Source: Polycyclovorans sp964425915 (GTDB lineage Bacteria; Pseudomonadota; Gammaproteobacteria; Nevskiales; Nevskiaceae). From it: 64,000 bases of DNA. Shown here piece by piece: positions 12,329-19,700 of the stretch; positions within the stretch are counted from its first letter, which is position 1; each line of letters starts with the position of its first letter. The position numbers were made by a program, and so were the translations under genes. Under the pieces are notes generated by a model. The model saw nothing but the letters and a program-made list of their open reading frames with translations, was not told where the DNA came from and ran no database searches. Location: NCBI GenBank assembly GCA_964425915.1, contig CAYROO010000002.1, positions 434,001 through 498,000 on the forward strand, in the 5' to 3' direction.

Positions 12329-12813
12329 GCCTGGGTACCGGTGGGTGGGGTGTGGATGTCGGCGGCGCCGAGCAGCGGGGTCAGGTCCATCGCCTTCAGG
12401 TGCTGGGTCATGCGGCGCATGGTGTTACCGACCATGGCCACGGTCGGGTCATCAAACGGCGACAGTTGTGCTTCGATGAATGCGGCAGCCGCCGCCGATG
12501 CCCTCTGCAGCAGCGCTGCCCCCTGGGGCGTGAGCTGACACACCAGGGCACGACCATCGCCCGTGTGCGCCGCCCGCCGCAGCAGGCCTTGCGCCTCCAG
12601 GCGCTTGAGAATGCCGGTGATGTTGCCGCGGGTGACCAGCAGGCGTTCGGCGACCGTGCTGGGCAGGGCCTCCGGCTGCAGCGCCGAGACCGCCGACAAC
12701 ACATCGAATTGGGGGATGGTGAGACCGAAGTGCCCCAGCATTTCGGCGTAGCGCCGGGTGCAGGTCTGATAGGCGGTGACGACCTGTTTCCATGCGTCGC
12801 GTCGAGGGTTCAT
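12325..12813 (-). CDS. MarR family transcriptional regulator
   Basis: A winged-helix MarR-type regulator of 162 residues from the ATG at 12813. The frame can start at 12846, adding 11 residues. The DNA-binding region has LTIPQFDVLSAVSAL, TVAERLLVTRGNITGILKRLEAQGL (recognition helix, wing follows) and the DGRALVCQLTPQG wing typical of the family. I prefer 12813 because the AT-rich promoter and operator at 12850-12870 would otherwise leave no leader, and MNPRRDAWKQV is a normal MarR N-terminus. It heads a minus-strand operon with two hydrolases and is divergent from a TetR gene, so it may control both directions. Confidence 0.88.
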   Translation of the reverse strand: MNPRRDAWKQVVTAYQTCTRRYAEMLGHFGLTIPQFDVLSAVSALQPEALPSTVAERLLVTRGNITGILKRLEAQGLLRRAAHTGDGRALVCQLTPQGAALLQRASAAAAAFIEAQLSPFDDPTVAMVGNTMRRMTQHLKAMDLTPLLGAADIHTPPTGTQA

Positions 12814-12849
12814 CAGTGTGTTATCCAGGGAGAATGGTTTAACCATAAA

Positions 12850-12870
12850 TCAATATAATTGAAGCATCAA
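12850..12870. promoter_or_regulatory. Divergent promoter with overlapping inverted repeats (candidate MarR operator)
   Basis: In a very GC-rich window this 21-base patch is AT rich. It contains a perfect inverted repeat TCAAT-ata-ATTGA (12850-12862) and, overlapping it, TTGA-agca-TCAA (12859-12870). The plus strand reads a perfect TATAAT at 12855-12860, about the right distance before the AAGGAGGAG ribosome site and GTG at 12891. The minus strand reads TATATT. MarR proteins usually bind short AT-rich palindromes over their own promoter, so this is the natural operator candidate. It is seen in sequence; the binding is inferred. Confidence 0.6.
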
Positions 12871-12890
12871 CTATAAAGGAGGAGGGATAG

Positions 12891-13637
12891 GTGTCCCGTC
12901 GACTTCCGCTGGTGGGCGAAAGTCAGAGTGTTGACACTGTTACGTTAACAGCGTCAACATCAGGTATGGCCCGAAAGAAAACCACCGAAGCGGTGCGTGA
13001 CCGCAAGCGCGAGGCGATCGTCGACGCGGCGATGGCGCTGTTCGAGAACGAAGGCGGCATGGACGCACTGAGCTTCCGCCGTCTGGCGGCGCAGCTATCG
13101 CTGAGCTACTCGGCCCCGTATCGCTACTTTGCCAACAAGGAAGCACTGATCAACGCCATGCGGGCGCGGGCCTATCGCTGGATCGAGGGGGTCATGCTTG
13201 AGGCCATCGCCGGGGTCGACGATCCCGAGGCGCAGTTGGAGGCGCTGGCGGCCGCCTATATCGGCGCCGGAATTGCCCAGCCCGATCGCTATGCGCTGAT
13301 GTTCTTCCGGGTGGAGGACCCCAGCGCCACCCACCGTTCGCTGGAGCTGCGCGCCGCCAAGCACGATGCACTCGACGTCTGCACCCGGGTGATCGCCGCC
13401 GGGCAAGCGGCCGGCTGCATGCCGACGCGCCTGGATCCGCTGACCGCAAGCCACCTGTTCTGGACCGCGGCCCATGGCCTGGTGTCGCTGCAGGTGGCGG
13501 GACAGTTCGAGATGGGCCGCAACACCGAGATTCTGGTCCCCACTTTGATTGGCGTGCTGCGCGCCGGCGTGGATCACTTCACCGCCCGCGCGTCGCAGCA
13601 CGCCGAGCCTGTTGAGGAGGTACGCCACCATGGCTGA
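12891..13637 (+). CDS. TetR family transcriptional regulator
   Basis: A TetR-type regulator of 248 residues if the GTG at 12891 is used, or 223 from the ATG at 12966. The helix-turn-helix is seen in AIVDAAMALFENEGGMDALS, FRRLAAQLSLSYSAPYRYF and ANKEALINAM. The ligand-binding domain covers the rest, with a TetR_C-like LDPLTASHLFWTAAHGLV. The GTG has a strong AAGGAGGAG site 6 bases ahead. The ATG at 12966 gives a more usual TetR N-terminus (MARKKTTEAVRDRKRE), and a 29-base palindrome sits just upstream of it. Both may be used. The gene overlaps the next by 8 bases and heads a four-gene operon. Confidence 0.88.
   Translation: MSRRLPLVGESQSVDTVTLTASTSGMARKKTTEAVRDRKREAIVDAAMALFENEGGMDALSFRRLAAQLSLSYSAPYRYFANKEALINAMRARAYRWIEGVMLEAIAGVDDPEAQLEALAAAYIGAGIAQPDRYALMFFRVEDPSATHRSLELRAAKHDALDVCTRVIAAGQAAGCMPTRLDPLTASHLFWTAAHGLVSLQVAGQFEMGRNTEILVPTLIGVLRAGVDHFTARASQHAEPVEEVRHHG
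12930..12958. promoter_or_regulatory. 29-base inverted repeat, candidate TetR operator
   Basis: Two 13-base arms, GTTGACACTGTTA (12930-12942) and TAACAGCGTCAAC (12946-12958), separated by CGT, are complementary at 12 of 13 positions. The left arm contains the -35-like TTGACA. Size and symmetry are those of TetR-family operators. It lies 7 bases before the internal ATG at 12966, so if the GTG start at 12891 is used, the operator is inside the coding sequence. Autoregulation is inferred. Confidence 0.65.
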
Positions 13638-14544
13638 GACCCGCCCGGAACCGCTGCCGATTCCGCGTCAGATCGCGTTCGCGTTTCCCGAGGATCTGGA
13701 CCCCTGCTGGAAGCCGGGGGACCCCGAGTTCTGCGCGATGGTCAATGGCGCTTCACTGACCATGCCCTATCTGGAGCCTTTCCTGATCCGCACCGTACGT
13801 GAAGCGATGGCGCTGATCCGCGACCCGCAGGTGCGTGATGCGGCGCGCGCCTTCAATACGCAGGAGCAGTTTCATTATCAGGCGCATCGCCGCTTCAATG
13901 AATTGGTGAAATCCCGCGGCTATCCGGAACTGGCGGATTTGGAAGACCGCATGAAAGCCGCCTATGCGCGCCTGGGGCAGCGCTCGCTGCGCACACGTCT
14001 GGCCTACACCGCCGGCTTCGAAGCCATGACCATGGGGGTGACCCGCTGGCTCATCCACAACCGGGTGCGCCTGTTCGGGGGCAGCGACAGCCGCGTTGCC
14101 TCGTTCATCCTCTGGCACTTTGTCGAGGAGGCGGAGCACAAGTGCGTCGCCTATGACGTCTATCAGGACGTTTGTGGCGGCGGCCTCATGGGCTATCTGG
14201 CGCGTGCGGTGGGGGTATTCCACGGTGCCCTCGATGTCATGTTCGCCTCGATGCGCGGCTACAAGGTCATCCTCAAGAAGGACGGTCGCTGGCGTGACCT
14301 TGGGTCGCGTCTGCGCCTGGCGCGGCACCTCGGCAGCTTTGTACGCACGGTGGCACCGTACCTGCTGCGTGCGGCCCTACCCGGGCACACGCCGCGGCGC
14401 GAGCAAGAGCCGCAGTGGGTGTACGACTGGATCGCCGCCTACCAGGATGCACCGCCGGGTTATGTGCCGCTGGTGGACACCCATAGCGACACCCTGCCCG
14501 TGCCTTTCGAGCAGGTGCCCGCAGCGAGCGGTGCCCGCGCATGA
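13630..14544 (+). CDS. COG3687 predicted metal-dependent hydrolase (PF10118), ferritin-like
   Basis: A 304-residue protein of the PF10118/COG3687 group. The helical core carries carboxylate/His motifs suited to a di-metal site: NTQEQFHYQAHRRFNE (about residues 77-92) and WHFVEEAEHKCVAYDVY (about 161-177), plus repeated FEAMT and HKC elements. ATG at 13630 is preceded by GAGGAGG; the frame is open to 13549 but that part overlaps TetR coding. The family has no firmly established reaction, and fold comparisons point to ferritin-like di-iron proteins. It overlaps TetR by 8 bases and the next gene by 4, so it belongs to the same transcript as the two StyC-like membrane proteins. Confidence 0.85.
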   Translation: MAETRPEPLPIPRQIAFAFPEDLDPCWKPGDPEFCAMVNGASLTMPYLEPFLIRTVREAMALIRDPQVRDAARAFNTQEQFHYQAHRRFNELVKSRGYPELADLEDRMKAAYARLGQRSLRTRLAYTAGFEAMTMGVTRWLIHNRVRLFGGSDSRVASFILWHFVEEAEHKCVAYDVYQDVCGGGLMGYLARAVGVFHGALDVMFASMRGYKVILKKDGRWRDLGSRLRLARHLGSFVRTVAPYLLRAALPGHTPRREQEPQWVYDWIAAYQDAPPGYVPLVDTHSDTLPVPFEQVPAASGARA

Positions 14545-15026
14545 GCTTGCCGGCGGAACTGGCCCCCCTCCGGCGACGGCTGATCGGGCACGGGGCCCTG
14601 ATGATTTTCGTCGGCGGTGTCATCGGCTTCGGCTTTCTGTTCTTCCTGATGGGGGAGGTCAGCCTTTGGCCGATTCCCGGCCGCATCGACTACCAGATGC
14701 CCGGCACCTACGACGCCTGGCGCATGGCGCACATGGAAGCCATCGTCAACGGCGCCCTGCTGTGGATCGTGGCGGCCGTACTGCAGCACCTGCCCTTCAC
14801 GGCGGTGGGATGTCGGCGCGCGGTGTCCGGCATGCTGGTGATCACCTGGTCCATCGTCATCGCTTCCGCCTTTGATCCGCTGTTCCCCGACAGCCGCGGC
14901 CTTGCCGCCAGTGACTCCCTGACCAACAACATCGCCTTCGGCTTGTTCTACATCGGGGTGGTCGGGGTGATGATCCTGATGGCGGTGATCGCCTACAAAG
15001 CGCTGTGGGCGAAGGCGCCGGAGTAG
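14541..15026 (+). CDS. Styrene-oxide-isomerase-like four-helix membrane protein, copy 1
   Basis: A 161-residue integral membrane protein with four hydrophobic helices. Its layout matches styrene oxide isomerase (StyC): an N-terminal GHGALMIF block, a WRMAH....VNG motif and a late RGL. StyC His58 (heme axial ligand) corresponds to His64 here, and Asn64 to Asn70. StyC Tyr103 and Asp95, tied to isomerase chemistry, fall on Ser109 and Ile101 in my hand alignment, so the isomerase residues are not kept. The ATG overlaps the stop of the COG3687 gene by 4 bases. Similarity is judged from memory of StyC. A heme-binding membrane protein of unknown function is the safest call. Confidence 0.7.
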   Translation: MSLPAELAPLRRRLIGHGALMIFVGGVIGFGFLFFLMGEVSLWPIPGRIDYQMPGTYDAWRMAHMEAIVNGALLWIVAAVLQHLPFTAVGCRRAVSGMLVITWSIVIASAFDPLFPDSRGLAASDSLTNNIAFGLFYIGVVGVMILMAVIAYKALWAKAPE

Positions 15027-15030
15027 CCGC

Positions 15031-15549
15031 GTGATCGCAGACAACGAAGCGCTGACGGCGCTACAGCGAGGACGCCTGCGCTTGATTCAGCAGGGCGCGA
15101 TCATCGCGGTCATTGGCCTGCTGTCCGGATTCGGTCTGGTATTCGCCATTCTCGATGCCGTTCACGTCTGGCCCTTCACGCTACCCTTTGACGGCGCGAT
15201 TCCGGGCAGCGAGCACGGCTGGCGGGTGGCGCACGTGGCCGGGGTGATGAACGGCATGTTGATGATTCTGGTGGGGCTGGCGCTGCTGCCGACACGGCCC
15301 TCGGCGCGGGCCCAGCCGTGGATGGTGTGGGGCATGGTCTACACCGGCTGGGGCAATACCGTGTTCTTCCACTGCGCCAACCTGTCCAGCAACCGGGGGC
15401 TGTCGGCTGGCGCCACCCGACTGGGCGATGCCGATCTGCTGGGGGCCGTGGGTTACCTGATCGGCGCCAGCACCATTCCCTTCACGATCATTGCGCTGGG
15501 TCTGCTGGCGCTGACGGCCACGGCGCGGCTGAGGCTGCCGTTGTCCTAG
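15031..15549 (+). CDS. Styrene-oxide-isomerase-like four-helix membrane protein, copy 2
   Basis: A 172-residue four-helix membrane protein starting at a GTG 4 bases after the first copy. It is closer to StyC than copy 1: HGWRVAHVAGVMNGM (about 62-76) carries His68 (equivalent to StyC heme ligand His58) and Asn74 (StyC Asn64), and GWGNTVFFHCANLSSNRGL (106-124) aligns with the StyC GWAN...NRGL block. StyC Tyr103 is Phe113 here and Asp95 is Thr105. Its last 4 bases overlap the stop of the convergent epimerase gene. The two copies may form a mixed complex. Their role with the ferritin-like protein is unknown. Confidence 0.75.
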   Translation: MIADNEALTALQRGRLRLIQQGAIIAVIGLLSGFGLVFAILDAVHVWPFTLPFDGAIPGSEHGWRVAHVAGVMNGMLMILVGLALLPTRPSARAQPWMVWGMVYTGWGNTVFFHCANLSSNRGLSAGATRLGDADLLGAVGYLIGASTIPFTIIALGLLALTATARLRLPLS

Positions 15550-16463
15550 CCGGCGCTTGCGGCCAAGCCATCCTGCAGGCGGGTAATCGGGAAGTCGGGG
15601 AACCGCTGCTGAAACTTGTCGGAAACGAAGAGGTTGTCCACGCGATAGCGCGGAAGCAACTCGGCAGCATCCCGTAGCTGCGCATCGAACAGTCCGGCCA
15701 ACCGGAGCTGCCAGGCCTTGACCACCGAATAGCGGCCGTCGCCACCGAACACCGAGCTGGCCAGTGCAACGAATTCTCGATAGGTCAGACGCTGGTCATC
15801 GCAGGGCAGGTGCCAGGTCTGACCGTAGGCGTCCGCCGCATTGCCCAGCCATGCCATCGCGCGGGCGGCATCCGGGGTATAGATCAGCGTCCGCAGCGTG
15901 TCGTCGCGCAGCATCACGCGCGGCCGCTGTCCCTGCCGCAGGCGATCGAGGATGGAGCGGTTGGTGATGCTTTGGGTCTCACCGGGGCCGTAAAACTCCG
16001 GGGCTCGACAGATCAGTGCCTGCACGCGTCCTTGCCCCATGGCATGGAGCAAATCGCGGGCGATGGCGGCGCGCACCCGACCCTTGGCGCCGTGCGGCTG
16101 GAACGGCGTGTCCTCAGTTTGCGCTGCCGCGGTTTGCGGATACATATAGGTGTTGTCGAAGAACACCAGCCGGGCGCCCTCGGCCGCACAAGCGTCGATG
16201 ACGTTTCGCATGATCGGCGGCCACTGCCTTTGCCACAGGCGCGTGTCCATGGGCAGTCCGGCCGTCAGATACACCGTCTCGGCACCCGTCACGGCGTGCC
16301 GCGTTTGCGCCGCGTCGAGCAGATCAGCGCTGAGCAGCTGGTCATGGTCATGGATTTTCTGCGGTCGACGGCTGACCAGCCTGAGCGGCCGTGCGAAATC
16401 GCGCTGCAGGCTCACCGCCAGGTTGCGTCCGATCGGGCCATTGGCACCAAGAATGACATCCAT
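15546..16463 (-). CDS. NAD-dependent epimerase/dehydratase family protein
   Basis: A 305-residue extended-SDR protein with ILGANGPIGRNLA at residues 4-16 (Rossmann nucleotide loop), FDNTYMYP (Ser/Tyr region, with YMYP in place of a plain YxxxK) and CRAPEFYGPGE. The start ATG at 16463 is chosen because the frame upstream to 16658 has no family similarity. The catalytic Tyr/Lys arrangement is not typical, as seen in many NmrA- or atypical-epimerase-like proteins, so the reaction is uncertain. It is a single gene, convergent with the StyC-like pair and divergent from the giant kinase. Confidence 0.8.
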   Translation of the reverse strand: MDVILGANGPIGRNLAVSLQRDFARPLRLVSRRPQKIHDHDQLLSADLLDAAQTRHAVTGAETVYLTAGLPMDTRLWQRQWPPIMRNVIDACAAEGARLVFFDNTYMYPQTAAAQTEDTPFQPHGAKGRVRAAIARDLLHAMGQGRVQALICRAPEFYGPGETQSITNRSILDRLRQGQRPRVMLRDDTLRTLIYTPDAARAMAWLGNAADAYGQTWHLPCDDQRLTYREFVALASSVFGGDGRYSVVKAWQLRLAGLFDAQLRDAAELLPRYRVDNLFVSDKFQQRFPDFPITRLQDGLAASAG

Positions 16464-16760
16464 CAGTGCGGCGCTCCCACGGCCAATGCCGTCTCCGATC
16501 CGAGTGTGCCGACCCGTTCTTGGGGGACATCGGGCGATCAGCATACCAAGCGCGTCGTCACACACGTGGATGCCGTGCAGGTGGCAGGCACCAGGGCGGC
16601 ATGGGACAAGCGGTGCCCAGAATCTGACCGGTGGCAACCGCGTGCCAGCGGGTTCCACTCAATACATCTGTTGGGGTGCCGATAACCGAAGGGTCCGCAG
16701 TGACGTGCTGGCATCGACCTGCCGCGCGCCTGGTCAGCGCGATGTACATCGAAATGGATC
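16464..16760. other. Divergent intergenic region, no gene seen
   Basis: About 297 bases between the divergent epimerase and kinase genes. Short open frames cross it but none has a ribosome site or recognisable protein character. It presumably holds two back-to-back promoters; I could not pick out convincing -35/-10 pairs or a clear operator. Confidence 0.4.
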
Positions 16761-19700
16761 ATGGTTGCCCCGTTACTCCGTCAGCGCTTGCACTGGGTAT
16801 CCCTCGCTGTCGCCGCACTCGTGTGCTGTGGCTTCCTGGTGGCGGCAATCGCCTTTCGTGAGCATGGCCGTGAGCTGGCGCGCGTGGCACAGCGGATTCA
16901 GGAGAGCGCGCGCGAGGCGGCACGAATCGAGCAGGAAGCGGTGGAGTTCCGTCGCCGCAGTGCCCTATTTCTTGCCAAGACCCCGCCGCCGAGCGGTATT
17001 GCACGTGCAGACAGTGGTGCCGGATACGACCGCGAGGGACGTTCCTCGCGTGATCAGTGGATCGATCGCCTCGAGACCATCTTCGTGGCCTACCTGGAGG
17101 CCAACCCGGAAGTCTTTCAGCTGCGGTTGATCGGCCGGCCGGACGGTGGACGCGAAGTTGTTCGAATCGAGCGGGCTGCTGACGGCACCATCAGGCGGGT
17201 CGCCGGGCCCGATCTTCAGCGCAAGGGCCATCGTGACTATGTTCAGCAGTCCTTCGCACTGAAAGCGGGGGAGGTGTACGTCTCCGATGTCAGCCTCAAT
17301 CAGGAACACGGCTGGGTTGAGCAGCCTTACCGGCCAACGGCACGACTTGCCACGCCGGTCAGCAATGCCGAGGGCGAGAACGTCGGCCTTGTCGTGGTCA
17401 ATATCGACAAGCGCGAGCGGTTCGGGCGCTGGCGGTCCGTCATTCCCGAACAGGCCTCCTTGTTTGTGGTCGATCAGGACGGCAATTTCATCGTCCACCC
17501 GGATAGCAGCAAGACGTTTGGCGCGGATCTGGGGATGCCCTTCGGTTGGGCCGATGAGTTCACGCCAGCGTCGGGAGTGATGACCGGCGATGGGCTGACC
17601 ACATGGCGCCGATCGGATGGGCTGTACCACGTGGCTGAATTCCAGCTACGCAGGCAGTCGAATGATCCATCGCGCTACCTCAGTTTTCGCGTGGCCATGC
17701 CCGATACGGTCGTCGTTGCAGCCGACTGGGCGCGAATATGGCGACTCGCACTGCTGCTATTGGGAACCGCGGGTTTAGTGACAGCGGTGGCCACCCTGTA
17801 CCTGCGCCGACGTGCCGAGGGTGTTGCGCACCAGCAACGGCTGGCCTCCATCGTCGAGAACTCCAATGACGCCATCATGGCCAAGGACCTGAATGGCGTC
17901 ATCATCAGCTGGAACGCTGCGGCGGAGCGCATCTTCGGCTACCCGGCATCCGAGATGATTGGCCGGGTATTGGCCGATTGGCTGATCCCACCGGAACGAA
18001 AGGCGGAGGAGGCCTACATTCTGGATTCAGTCCGTCGCGGCGAGACCATTGATCACTTCGAGACGCAGCGCTGCCATCGTGACGGGCATCTTATTGACGT
18101 CTCGGTGACGGTATCACCGACGCGTGACGCCGAGGGTCGCATCGTCGGTGCGGCCAAGATCGTACGCGATATCACAACGGTCAAGCGCCAAGAGGCCGAG
18201 CTTCGCCAGGCACTGATATCGGTTCGAAACAACGCTTCGCGCTGGCGCCAGCTTGCCAATTCCATGCCCCAGCTGGTCTGGACCTGCACCGCCGATGGCC
18301 AATGTGACTTCTTGAGCGAGCAATGGCTGCACTACACGGGCATCTCCGAGCAGGAACAGCTGGGCAGCGCTTGGCTGGAGCAGGTGCACCCTGATGATCA
18401 GGAGCGGCTCTCCGCGAGCTGGCAACGGGCTGTGGAGACGCGCAGCCTCTTCAATATCGAGTTCCGAATTCGTCGTCACGATGGCGCCTATCGCTGGTTC
18501 GATACGCGTGCTGTGCCGCTGGTCGACCCGGAAAGCGGGGCTATCCTGCGTTGGATCGGCAGCAACACCGATATCGAGGAACGCAAACAGGCTGAGGAGT
18601 CCATTCGTGCATTGAATGCCTCGCTCGAACTGCAGGTCGCCGAACGGACACAGCGCCTGCAGTCGGCGATGGCCTTGCAGACGGCCATCCTCGCTGAAGC
18701 GGCCTACTCGATTATCTCCACCGAGGTCGACGGCACCATCAATGGCTTCAACCGGGCGGCGGAGCGAATGCTCGGATATCGCGCCGAGGAGGTGATGGGG
18801 CAAATCACACCCGCGATTCTCCACGACCCTGCAGAGGTCAGGGCCCGCGCGGAAGCGCTTAGTCAGGAGTTGGGTGAGCCTATCGAGGCAGGTTTCGAGG
18901 TGTTTGTTGCGAAGGCGCGACGGGGGATCGCCGAGATTCGCGAGTGGACCTATATCGACCGTGCCGGACGACGCATCCCGGTGCTGCTATCGGTCACCGC
19001 CTTGCTGGATGAGCAGCAGCAACTGATCGGGTTCGTTGGCATGGCGATGGACTTGACCGAGCGACGGGCGCAGGAGCAGCAGTTGCGCGACAACGACCGC
19101 TTTCTGCGGGCATTGACCGACAACATCCCCGGCATGGTCGGTTACTGGGATCGTGATCAGCGGTGTCGATACGCGAATCGCGCCTATGTCGATTGGTTCG
19201 GCAAGACGCCCGAGCAGATGCAGGGGGTGTCGTTGTCGGAGCTGTTGGGCCCTGAGCTTTATGCCCTCAACCTCCGCTACGTCGAAGGGGCCCTGAGCGG
19301 GCAAACCCAACGATTCGAGCGCTCATTGCAGCGAGCAGACGGGCGGGCCGGCCACACCTGGGCTCACTACATTCCCGACATCGACGGCGAAGAGGTTCGC
19401 GGCTTCTACGTCGTGGTCACCGATGTCACCGAGCTCAAGCATGCACAACTGCAGCTGGAAGCACTGAACACATCATTGGTTCAGAGAACCGAGGAGGCCG
19501 AAGCCGCCACCCAGGCAAAAAGCCAGTTTCTGGCCAACATGAGCCACGAAATCCGAACGCCGATGAATGCGGTGCTCGGTGCCATGCAGCTGTTGCAGCG
19601 CACGCGGTTGGATATTGTTCAGGCCGACTATGTGCGTCGCGCTGATGCCGCTGCGCGGGCCTTGCTCACGATTCTCAACGATATCCTGGATTTGTCCAAG

